From: JBDSEG01 sp039920165
GTDB taxonomy: Bacteria > Pseudomonadota > Gammaproteobacteria > Burkholderiales > Burkholderiaceae_C
Reading direction: 5' to 3'
DNA length: 11,040 nucleotides
NCBI GenBank assembly: GCA_039920165.1
Contig: JBDSEG010000205.1
Coordinates: 1-11,040, forward strand
Shown here: piece by piece, positions 1-6,998 of the stretch
Layout: every line of letters begins with the position of its first letter
Position numbering within the stretch: position 1 is the first letter of the stretch
Notes under the pieces: generated by a model
Databases searched by the model: none
What the model was told of the DNA's origin: nothing
Seen by the model: only the letters and a program-made list of their open reading frames with translations
Made by a program: the position numbers and the translations under genes

Positions 1-1861
1 GAATCCGTGCCCGCACACTCGCGGCCGCGCCGGCGCTGTCAGTGACATCGACCTGGACCAGGAAGGAGCCGGCCGCGCTCGGCGCGAGGCTCACGCTCGC
101 CGCGTCGGCCGGCCCGCTGAAGCCGCCGACGATGCCGCCGCCATCGAGCAGCGTCCAGCGGTAGCTCGCGATGCTGCGCCCGCTCGCCGCCAGCGAGCCC
201 TGCGCGCTCAGCACGACCGGCAGCGAAGCTTGCGCCGGCGTGGGCGCGACATCGATTCGCGCCTGCACCACCACCGCTGCGCGAACCGCCGCGCCGGCGT
301 CGAGCATGCCGGCGCCGCAGGTGGTCGTCGTGCAGTAGCACTGCAGCTGGTCGACCGGCTTGCCGCTGGCGTCGAGCTGGGGCGCGGTGCACTGCAACGT
401 CGCGGGATCGCCGCCGGTGCTCGGAAACGGCCGCGCCGTGGCGCGCAGGGTCTCGCGCAGCTGGTTCGCCGTGAGCGCGGGCTGGACCGACAGCATCAGC
501 GCCGCGGTCCCGGCGACAAGCGGCGCCGCAAAGCTGGTGCCGAGCGAATAGTTCCGGCTGTCGGTATAGATCGAGCCGCCCGCCGTGTGGGCGATCGGCG
601 TCGTCGTCCCGGCATTGCTGGTTGTGAGGATCGGATAGAGGCACGTGCCGCTCAGGTTGACGCAATTGCCGCCCGGTGCAGAGAGCGCGATCTCGGGGCC
701 GAGGTCGGAAAACCCGACCTTGCTGCCGACGTGGCGCAACGCGGCGATGCCCATCACGCCGGGGCAATTGGCCGGCGTGGCGACGGCGTGACCGGCGGTG
801 TTGCCGGCCGACGCGACGACGAGCGTCCCGACCGCGCCGACCTCGGCCACCGCATCGGTATAGACAGAGTGGCAGGTACCAGCGCTGCCCAGGCTCAGGT
901 TGACCACGCGGGCCGGATTCGGGTTGTCGGGCACGCCGTCCACGTGCAGACCGGCGGCCCAGCGGATGCCAGCGACGATGTCGGAATCGAAACCGCCGCA
1001 CTTGCCGAGCACGCGCACCGGCAGCACGCGTACCGTGCGCCCGACGCTGGCCATGCCCATGGCGTTGTCGGTAATCGCGCCGATCAGCCCGGCGATCTGG
1101 GTGCCGTGCCACGAACTGTTGCTCGGCGAGGTGTCGCAGTTCTGGAACGGCCCGCCGGGCTGCGCCAGTTCAGCCGCCGTGACGGCGTCGCCCGGGTCGG
1201 ACGGATCGGCATCGCGGCCGTCGCCGTCGTTCGCGGTCGCGACGTCGCTCACCATGTCGTAGCCCGGCAGCAGGTTGCCGCCGGCGCCGACGCGCAACAG
1301 ATCCTCGTGGTCGAAGCGCACGCCGGTATCGAGCACCGCCACCACCACGCTCGGACTGCCGAGCGTGATGCTCCACGCGGCCGGTGCGTCGATGGCGGCG
1401 GGAATGGTCGCGTCCGGCGTCTTGAGATACCACTGCCCGCTCGGCGGCCCGGCCGCCGGCACCGGTGACGGCAGGTACAGCGGGTCGTTCGGAATCACCC
1501 CCAGCGCGCGCCGCCGTTCGTCGACGACGGCATATTCGACATCCGCCTGCTGGCTCAGCCGCGCGGCGAGATCCTGCGAGCTGAGGCCGTCGGCGAAGAC
1601 GACCTGGCTGCGCTCGGCAATGGCCGCGCCGGAACGCAGCGCCAGGCCGGCGCGCACGCCAAGCTGCTCGGCGCGGCCGGCGGAGGCGGCGCCGACGGCC
1701 AGCGCGCGCAGCCGCAGAAGATTCGAATCCGCGCGGTATTTGACGATGACGCGGGCGCTCGGCGCGGCTGCCGAAGGCACCGCCTGGGCACGCGCCACGC
1801 GATCGAAACCGGGCCAGAGCGCGCACACCAAGACCAGGGCGGACAGCTCGATTTTTTGCAT
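1..1861 (-). CDS. Secreted S8 (subtilisin-like) serine peptidase, 3' end off the left edge
   Basis: Reading from an ATG at 1861 down to the edge gives 620 residues without a stop. Residues 1-29 look like a Sec signal peptide (Lys3, hydrophobic core, A-R-A before Gln). Residues about 37-120 resemble an I9-type propeptide, followed by NDPLY, the usual junction to the mature enzyme. The S8 catalytic set is complete and in order: Asp178 in VLDTG, His252 in HGT, oxyanion Asn354 in SAGN, and Ser443 in GTSFAAPLVAG. After it comes a Cys-rich stretch (residues 491-515, with CYCTTTTCGAGMLDAG) and, from about 530, a PKD/Ig-like beta domain that continues past the edge. The family cleaves proteins outside the cytoplasm. 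The start was chosen because the signal peptide begins there and no earlier in-frame start fits; no strong ribosome site precedes it. The gene is divergent from the ABC-transporter genes. Family assignment is firm; substrate and true C-terminus are unknown. Confidence 0.94.
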   Translation of the reverse strand, partial: MQKIELSALVLVCALWPGFDRVARAQAVPSAAAPSARVIVKYRADSNLLRLRALAVGAASAGRAEQLGVRAGLALRSGAAIAERSQVVFADGLSSQDLAARLSQQADVEYAVVDERRRALGVIPNDPLYLPSPVPAAGPPSGQWYLKTPDATIPAAIDAPAAWSITLGSPSVVVAVLDTGVRFDHEDLLRVGAGGNLLPGYDMVSDVATANDGDGRDADPSDPGDAVTAAELAQPGGPFQNCDTSPSNSSWHGTQIAGLIGAITDNAMGMASVGRTVRVLPVRVLGKCGGFDSDIVAGIRWAAGLHVDGVPDNPNPARVVNLSLGSAGTCHSVYTDAVAEVGAVGTLVVASAGNTAGHAVATPANCPGVMGIAALRHVGSKVGFSDLGPEIALSAPGGNCVNLSGTCLYPILTTSNAGTTTPIAHTAGGSIYTDSRNYSLGTSFAAPLVAGTAALMLSVQPALTANQLRETLRATARPFPSTGGDPATLQCTAPQLDASGKPVDQLQCYCTTTTCGAGMLDAGAAVRAAVVVQARIDVAPTPAQASLPVVLSAQGSLAASGRSIASYRWTLLDGGGIVGGFSGPADAASVSLAPSAAGSFLVQVDVTDSAGAAASVRARI

Positions 1862-1952
1862 GCATCCAGTGTAAGAGGCCCAAAGCGCGCGGCGCCCGGG
1901 TAAACCGGGGGGTACGCGGGGCGGAGCGCCTCGCGCCGTTATCGTCGCGGCC
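1862..1952. promoter_or_regulatory. Divergent intergenic region, probably carrying promoters for both flanking units
   Basis: These 91 bp are the only non-coding DNA between the minus-strand peptidase and the plus-strand transporter genes, so both promoters would be expected here. A short inverted repeat (CCCGG at 1895-1899, CCGGG at 1905-1909, loop GTAAA) could be an operator half-site pair or a chance GC-rich palindrome. TACACT (minus strand, 1873-1868) is a weak -10-like hexamer with no matching -35. I cannot name a regulator. Confidence 0.3.
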
Positions 1953-2981
1953 GTGGCCACGCCCTTGCCAATCCCTTTGCCGATGCCTCCCCGATCGACG
2001 GCAGAACTGCTGCAGGTCGCCGATCTGCGGGTCACGCTGGCGACCGCGCGCGGCCCGCTGCAGGCTCTACGTGGCGTTGGCCTGCACATCGGCGGGGGCG
2101 AAAGCGTCGGGCTGATCGGCGAGAGTGGCTGCGGCAAATCGATGACCGCGCTCGCGCTCATGGGGCTGCTGCCCGAGGGCGCGCTGGTCTCGGGCAGCAT
2201 CCGCTTCAAGGGCGCGGAGCTGATCGGCCTGGACGACGCCGCGCTCTGCCGCCTGCGCGGCAACCGGATCGCGATGGTCTTCCAGGAGCCGATGACCGCG
2301 CTCAACCCGCTGCACAGCATCGGCCGCCAGATCGCCGAGCCGCTGCGCCTGCACCTCGGCCTCGCGGCAGGCGAGGCGCAGTCCCGGGCGCTGCACCTGC
2401 TCGAGCAGGTGCAGCTCGCCAACGCGGCGCAGCGCCTGAACGCCTATCCGCACCAGCTATCGGGCGGCCAGCGCCAGCGCGTGACGATCGCGATGGCGCT
2501 CGCCTGCGAACCCGACCTGCTGATCGCCGACGAGCCGACGACCGCGCTCGACGCGACCCTCCAGGCCGAGATCCTCGATCTCGTCGCCGAGCTGGTCCGC
2601 GAACGTTCGATGGCCCTGCTGCTCATCAGCCACGACCTCGGCGTGATGGCGAAGACCGTGGCACGCACGCTCGTGATGTACGGCGGCACGGTGGTCGAGT
2701 CCGGCCCCACCGCCGAGGTCTTCGGCCGCCTCGCGCACCCTTACACCCGCGGCCTGTACGGCGCGAGGCCGCGCCTTGGCGTGACCCGCGGCCAGCGCCT
2801 CGCGACCATTCCCGGGCGGGTGCCCGATCTGGCGGATTTGCCGAAGGGGTGCCCGTTTGCGGACCGGTGCGGGTGGGTGGTCGATACGTGCCGGGCCGAG
2901 ATGCCACCCTTGATCCCGGTCGGCATCGGCCATGAAGTGCGGTGCCTTCGGGTGAACGACGTGCTGGCCGCCGCGCCCTGA
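1953..2981 (+). CDS. Oligopeptide/dipeptide ABC transporter ATPase, OppD/DppD-like
   Basis: A 342-residue ATPase that would energise import of peptides or related solutes from the cytoplasmic face of the inner membrane. Motifs are intact: Walker A GESGCGKS at 56-63, Q-loop Gln111 in VFQEPMTALNP, signature LSGGQRQR from 169, Walker B LLIADEP at 189-195, D-loop TALD and H-loop His227 in ISHDLG. The C-terminus carries the oligopeptide-transporter extension with Cys300, Cys306, Cys313 and Cys331 (CPFADRC...C...C), a pattern shared by OppD/DppD/OppF proteins. The start is uncertain: GTG at 1953 has no clear ribosome site, and an in-frame ATG at 1983 (residue 11) is equally plausible because the conserved fold begins after it. 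It is the first gene of the run, 37 bp before the second ATPase. No permease gene precedes it. Family assignment is near certain; the exact solute is not readable. Confidence 0.95.
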   Translation: MATPLPIPLPMPPRSTAELLQVADLRVTLATARGPLQALRGVGLHIGGGESVGLIGESGCGKSMTALALMGLLPEGALVSGSIRFKGAELIGLDDAALCRLRGNRIAMVFQEPMTALNPLHSIGRQIAEPLRLHLGLAAGEAQSRALHLLEQVQLANAAQRLNAYPHQLSGGQRQRVTIAMALACEPDLLIADEPTTALDATLQAEILDLVAELVRERSMALLLISHDLGVMAKTVARTLVMYGGTVVESGPTAEVFGRLAHPYTRGLYGARPRLGVTRGQRLATIPGRVPDLADLPKGCPFADRCGWVVDTCRAEMPPLIPVGIGHEVRCLRVNDVLAAAP

Positions 2982-3018
2982 CGCCGGTCCACTACCGACG
3001 ACGGGGGCTCCCATCTCC

Positions 3019-4053
3019 ATGAGTGACGCTATCGTGCGCGCTGCCACTCCCTCGCCCGCCTTGCAGACTTACATCCTTCCGGCCGACGCCCCATTGCTTG
3101 TGGTGGAGAACCTGGCGAAGGACTACCGACTGCCGCGCGAACGCCTGTTCGAGCCCGCGCCGCAGGTCCACGCGTTGCGCGGCGTGGGTTTCACCGTTCG
3201 GCGCGGCAAGAGCCTCGGCATCGTCGGCGAATCGGGCTCGGGCAAGTCGACCCTGGCGCGCCTTGTGATGGCGCTCGAACCGCCGACGGCCGGGCGGGTG
3301 CTGATGCTCGGGCGCGATCTGCACGCGCTGTCGCCCCCCGAGTTGACGCACGCGCGGCGCGACTTCCAGATGGTATTTCAGGACCCTTACGGCTCGCTCG
3401 ACCCGCGCCAGCGTGTCGGCCGCATCGTCGCCGAGCCCTTGCGCGAAGGCAGCGTGCACGCGCACCGCGAGCGGGTTGCGCAGTCGCTCGACGCGGTGGG
3501 ACTGCGCGGCGCCGATGCGGGCAAATATCCGCACGAGTTTTCGGGCGGCCAGCGCCAGCGCATCGCGATCGCGCGCGCGTTGATCACGCGGCCGCAGCTG
3601 ATCGTCGCCGACGAGCCGGTGAGCGCGCTCGATGTCTCGGTGCAGGCGCAGGTGCTCAACCTGCTGATGGATCTGCGCGACCAGTTCGGCGTGACCTACC
3701 TGCTCATCAGCCACGACCTCGCGGTGGTCGACCATGTGTGCGACGACGTGGCGGTGATGTACGCCGGGCGCATCGTCGAACAGGGCGCGCCCGAGGTGTT
3801 GTTCCATGCCGCCGCGCATCCGTATACGCGCGCCTTGATGCGCGCGCTGCCGGGCGCGCCGCCGGCCCCGGCCGCTTCCTCCATTAGCATCGCGCCTGTC
3901 GAAGCGGCCGCCGATGGCGACAGCTGCGAGTATGCGGCGCGCTGTCCGCACCGGGTCCCACGATGCCTGCATGAGCGACCCGAGTTGCGCAGCCTGGCGC
4001 CGGGCCATGCCGCCGCCTGCCACCGCGCCGAAGATGTGATGCGCAGTTTGTGA
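3019..4053 (+). CDS. Oligopeptide/dipeptide ABC transporter ATPase, OppF/DppF-like
   Basis: Second ATPase of the transporter, 344 residues, expected to form a heterodimer with the product of 1953-2981. It has Walker A GESGSGKS at 70-77, Q-loop Gln121 in VFQDPYGSLDPR (the SLDPR variant typical of the F-type subunit), signature FSGGQRQR from 174, Walker B LIVADEP at 194-200, the VSALDVSVQAQVLNLL segment after it, and His232 in LISHDLAVVDHV. The C-terminal extension again has four cysteines (303, 309, 316, 334), preceded by an Ala/Pro-rich linker at about 279-298. It starts at ATG 3019 with a weak purine-rich stretch (GGGGG) upstream. The stop (4051-4053) lies 35 bp before the start of the binding-protein gene, which supports one transcript. 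The D-type and F-type labels rest on motif flavour and gene order, not on experiment. Confidence 0.95.
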   Translation: MSDAIVRAATPSPALQTYILPADAPLLVVENLAKDYRLPRERLFEPAPQVHALRGVGFTVRRGKSLGIVGESGSGKSTLARLVMALEPPTAGRVLMLGRDLHALSPPELTHARRDFQMVFQDPYGSLDPRQRVGRIVAEPLREGSVHAHRERVAQSLDAVGLRGADAGKYPHEFSGGQRQRIAIARALITRPQLIVADEPVSALDVSVQAQVLNLLMDLRDQFGVTYLLISHDLAVVDHVCDDVAVMYAGRIVEQGAPEVLFHAAAHPYTRALMRALPGAPPAPAASSISIAPVEAAADGDSCEYAARCPHRVPRCLHERPELRSLAPGHAAACHRAEDVMRSL

Positions 4054-4075
4054 CGACGACCCGATCCGAACCTTC

Positions 4076-4080
4076 AGGAG
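4076..4080 (+). promoter_or_regulatory. Ribosome binding site that fixes the binding-protein start
   Basis: AGGAG ends 8 nt before ATG 4089. It decides between that ATG and the upstream in-frame GTG at 4050, which overlaps the preceding stop, has no ribosome site and would place 13 polar residues before the signal peptide. Confidence 0.8.
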
Positions 4081-4088
4081 CACGACTG

Positions 4089-5594
4089 ATGAACCGACCG
4101 ACCCCCTTCGCCGTCGCCGCCGCAGCCGCCGCGCTCGGTCTCGCCCTGCTCACTGGCGCGCACGACGCGACGGCACAGGGCCGCAAGGACAGTGTGGTGC
4201 TCGCGATGGTGCTCGAGCCCGCGCCCGGCCTGGATCCGACGATGGCGCCGGCGGCGGCGATCGGCGAGATCGTCCACTACAACGTGCTCGAGGGCCTGAC
4301 CAAGATCAATATGGACGGCAGCGTGACACCGCTGCTGGCCGAGAGCTGGAGCGTCGACCCGGACGGCAAGGTCTACACCTTCAAATTGCGAAAAGGCGTC
4401 AAGTTCCACGATGGCGAAGCCTTCGACGCCTCGGATGTGAAATTCACCTTCGAGCGCGCCAAGGCCGAGGGCTCGACCAACAAGCAGAAGAAGTCGGTGT
4501 TCGACAATATCAGCCGGATCGAGACGCCCGACCCGCATACGGTGATCCTGGTGCTGAACCAGGCCGACGGCAATTTCCCGTTCCGCATGGGCGAGAACCC
4601 GGCCGTCATCCTCGACCCCAAGAGCGCGCCGACGACGGCGACCAAGCCGGTCGGCACCGGCCCGTTCAAGTTCGACAGCTGGGCCAAGGGCTCGTCGATC
4701 ACGCTGTCGAAGAACGACGACTTTCGCAATGCCGCTGCCATCAAGCTGAAGAAGGTGACGTTCCGCTTCATCGGCGATTCGTCGGCCCAGGTGGCGGCGC
4801 TGCTGTCGGGCGATATCGATGCGATGCCGCGCTTCCAAGGCTTTCCCAGCATCAAGCAGTTCCAGGGCGACCCGCGCTTCACGGTGGCGGTCGGCGGCAC
4901 CGAGGGCAAGACCATTGTCACCATCAACAACAAGAAGAAGCCCTTCGACGACGTTCGCGTGCGCCGGGCGATCGCTGCGGCGATCGACCGCAAGGCCATC
5001 ATCGACGGCGCGATGGAAGGCTACGGAACGCCGATCGGCAGCCACATGGTTCCGAGCGACACCGGATATGTCGACCTCACCGGCGTGAACCCCTACAACC
5101 CCGACAAGGCTCGCGCGCTGCTCAAGGAAGCCGGCGTCGCCACGCCGCTGAATGTGACGCTGACACTGCCGCCTCCGGCCTATGCGAGAAAGGGCGGCGA
5201 GATCGTCGCGGCGCAGCTCGCCAAGGTCGGCATCGTCGCCAAGATCGAGAACGTCGAATTCGCGCAATGGCTGTCGGGCGCCTTCAAGGGCAACTACGAC
5301 CTGACCATCATCAGCCACGTCGAGCCGCTCGATTTCGACCGCTACGCCGACCCGAATTACTACTATGGCTATGACAGCAAGGCCTACCGCGACCTGCTCG
5401 CCGCCTACAACGCGGCCACCGAGAGCAAATCGCGCCTGAAGCTGCTGGGCGATATCCAGCGCCGGCTCGCCGACGATTCGGTCGCCGCCTATCTGTTTCA
5501 GCTGCCGCAGGTCGCCGTGAGCCGCAAGCCGCTCAAGGGTATCTGGAGCAGTTCGCCGGTATTCGCCAACGATATGGGCGCGGTGAGCTGGTGA
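4089..5594 (+). CDS. Periplasmic solute-binding protein, SBP_bac_5 family (OppA/DppA-like)
   Basis: 501 residues from ATG 4089. Residues 1-29 are a Sec signal peptide (Arg3, an Ala/Leu-rich core at 8-21, then ATA just before Gln30). There is no lipobox cysteine, so the mature protein should be free in the periplasm. Family landmarks follow in order: LDPTMAPA near 48, VHYNVLEGL near 62-70, ESWSVDPDGKVYTFKLRKGVKFHDGE around 85-110, SDVKFTFERA near 115-124, GTGPFKF at 189-195, and VRVRRAIAAAIDRKAI in the second half. These match the cluster C binding proteins for peptides, nickel, glutathione and other compounds, so the fold is clear but the ligand is not. It directly follows the two ATPase genes, and its stop overlaps the amidase start. 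It would normally deliver ligand to two permeases, which are not in this window. Confidence 0.95.
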   Translation: MNRPTPFAVAAAAAALGLALLTGAHDATAQGRKDSVVLAMVLEPAPGLDPTMAPAAAIGEIVHYNVLEGLTKINMDGSVTPLLAESWSVDPDGKVYTFKLRKGVKFHDGEAFDASDVKFTFERAKAEGSTNKQKKSVFDNISRIETPDPHTVILVLNQADGNFPFRMGENPAVILDPKSAPTTATKPVGTGPFKFDSWAKGSSITLSKNDDFRNAAAIKLKKVTFRFIGDSSAQVAALLSGDIDAMPRFQGFPSIKQFQGDPRFTVAVGGTEGKTIVTINNKKKPFDDVRVRRAIAAAIDRKAIIDGAMEGYGTPIGSHMVPSDTGYVDLTGVNPYNPDKARALLKEAGVATPLNVTLTLPPPAYARKGGEIVAAQLAKVGIVAKIENVEFAQWLSGAFKGNYDLTIISHVEPLDFDRYADPNYYYGYDSKAYRDLLAAYNAATESKSRLKLLGDIQRRLADDSVAAYLFQLPQVAVSRKPLKGIWSSSPVFANDMGAVSW

Positions 5595-6994
5595 ACGGCA
5601 GCGGGCCGCTGTTTGCGGCGAGTGCCGCCGAACTGGGTGCGCTCTATCGCAGCGGCGCAGCGACCCCGGTCGAGGTGCTGCACGCGGTGCTGGCCCGCAT
5701 CGCGGCCTGGGAGCCGCATCTGCACGCGACCTATGCGCTCCATGCCGATGACGCGCTCGCACAGGCGAGCGCATCGCAGGCGCGCTGGCAACGCGGCGCG
5801 GCGCTCGGCCCGCTCGACGGCGTGCCGGTCACGATCAAGGAGAACATCGCCACCAACGGCGTGCCGATCCCGCTCGGCACTGCGGCAAGCGTGCTGACCC
5901 CCGCAGAGCGCGACGCGCCGCCGGCGCAGCGCCTGCGCGAGGCCGGTGCCGTCATCGTCTGCAAGACGACGATGCCCGACTACGGCATGTTGTCGTCCGG
6001 GCTGTCGAGCTTTCATGCGCTGACGCGCAATCCGTGGGATTTGTCGAAAGGCCCCGGTGGCAGCAGCGCCGGCGCCGGGGCCGGCGCTGCTGCCGGCTAC
6101 GGTCCCCTGCACCTGGGCACCGATATCGGCGGCTCGATCCGCCTGCCCGCGGGCTGGTGCGGCATCGTCGGCTTCAAGCCGAGCCATGGCCGCATCCCGA
6201 TCGACCCGCCGTATGCCGGCCGCGTCGCCGGGCCGATGGCGCGCAGCGTCGCCGACTGCGCGCTCGCGATGCGGATTCTTAGCCTGACCGATACGCGCGA
6301 TGCGACGCGGCTCGCATGGCAGGACATCGCCTGGGATCGGCTCGAACGCGATCCGAAAGGCCTGCGCATCGGCCTGTTGATGGACGCCGGTTGGGGCCTG
6401 CCGACCGATCGCCAGGTGACCGATGCGGTGCGCGACGCCGCATCGGCATTCGAGCGCGCGGGCGCGATCGTCGAACCGATCGCGCCGTTCATGACGCGCG
6501 CGATGGCCGACGGCATGGACGATTTCTGGCGCACTCGCGCCTGGCTCGATATCGCGGCGCTGCCCGACGAGCGGCGCGCCAAGGTGCTGCCCTTCATCGT
6601 CGAATGGGCGCGCGCGGGCGCCGGGCTGTCGGGCGAGCGCGTCTTCAAGGGCTTCAGCCAGATGGCGACGATGCGCGACGCCGCCGTGCGGGCCTGCGAA
6701 CCTTTCGATGCGGTGCTGTCGCCGACCGCGCCGATCGCCGCCTTCCGGGCCGAACTCGCGAGCCCCACCGACGACCCGGCGCGGCCTTTCGAGCACATCG
6801 CCTTCACGCTGCCGTACAACATGAGCGAGCAACCGGCCGTCAGCATCAACTGCGGCTATACAGACGCCGGGCTGCCGATCGGCCTGCAGATCGCGGGACG
6901 GCGCTTCGACGATCTCGGCGTCCTGCAGATCGGGCGGCTGTGGGAGCGCTTGCGCTCGCCCCAACGCCACTGGCCTGAACCTCCGGGCGCGTGA
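5591..6994 (+). CDS. Amidase-signature family hydrolase
   Basis: 467 residues. The Ser-cisSer-Lys catalytic triad is visible: Lys83 in PVTIKEN, cis-Ser158 in GPGGSSAGAGA, and nucleophile Ser182 in GTDIGGSIRLPA. The 24-residue gap between the two serines is the family standard. Such enzymes hydrolyse carboxylic amides to acid and ammonia; relatives include GatA, fatty-acid amide hydrolase and peptide amidases. No GatB or GatC gene lies nearby, so a catabolic amidase is likelier than the tRNA-dependent amidotransferase subunit. No signal peptide, so it should be cytoplasmic. Start GTG 5591 overlaps the binding-protein stop by 4 bp (GTGA), implying translational coupling, with GGTGAG just upstream as a possible ribosome site. 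Its position after a binding protein suggests that it acts on the imported compound. Family firm, substrate unknown. Confidence 0.93.
   Translation: MNGSGPLFAASAAELGALYRSGAATPVEVLHAVLARIAAWEPHLHATYALHADDALAQASASQARWQRGAALGPLDGVPVTIKENIATNGVPIPLGTAASVLTPAERDAPPAQRLREAGAVIVCKTTMPDYGMLSSGLSSFHALTRNPWDLSKGPGGSSAGAGAGAAAGYGPLHLGTDIGGSIRLPAGWCGIVGFKPSHGRIPIDPPYAGRVAGPMARSVADCALAMRILSLTDTRDATRLAWQDIAWDRLERDPKGLRIGLLMDAGWGLPTDRQVTDAVRDAASAFERAGAIVEPIAPFMTRAMADGMDDFWRTRAWLDIAALPDERRAKVLPFIVEWARAGAGLSGERVFKGFSQMATMRDAAVRACEPFDAVLSPTAPIAAFRAELASPTDDPARPFEHIAFTLPYNMSEQPAVSINCGYTDAGLPIGLQIAGRRFDDLGVLQIGRLWERLRSPQRHWPEPPGA
6059..6094. repeat. Perfect 15-bp inverted repeat inside the amidase gene
   Basis: The arms GGCAGCAGCGCCGGC (6059-6073) and GCCGGCGCTGCTGCC (6080-6094) are exact reverse complements around a 6-nt loop. 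The repeat encodes the Gly/Ser/Ala-rich catalytic loop that carries the cis-serine. Runs of Gly, Ser and Ala codons in GC-rich DNA can produce such symmetry by chance, so a function is not implied. Confidence 0.75.
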
Positions 6995-6998
6995 CGCC

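Noticed and set aside
39..1468. Open frames on both strands over the peptidase (39-1112 minus, 230-1468 plus)
   Set aside because: The true frame on the minus strand contains all S8 catalytic motifs and stays open to the edge; the others are Arg-rich shadows.
4050..4088. GTG 4050 as start of the binding protein
   Set aside because: It would overlap the preceding stop, lacks a ribosome site and adds polar residues before the signal peptide; AGGAG at 4076 supports ATG 4089.
4074..5774. Minus-strand open frame of 566 residues opposite the binding-protein gene
   Set aside because: The plus strand encodes a full SBP_bac_5 protein with signal peptide and ribosome site, while the antisense product has low-complexity composition and no motifs.
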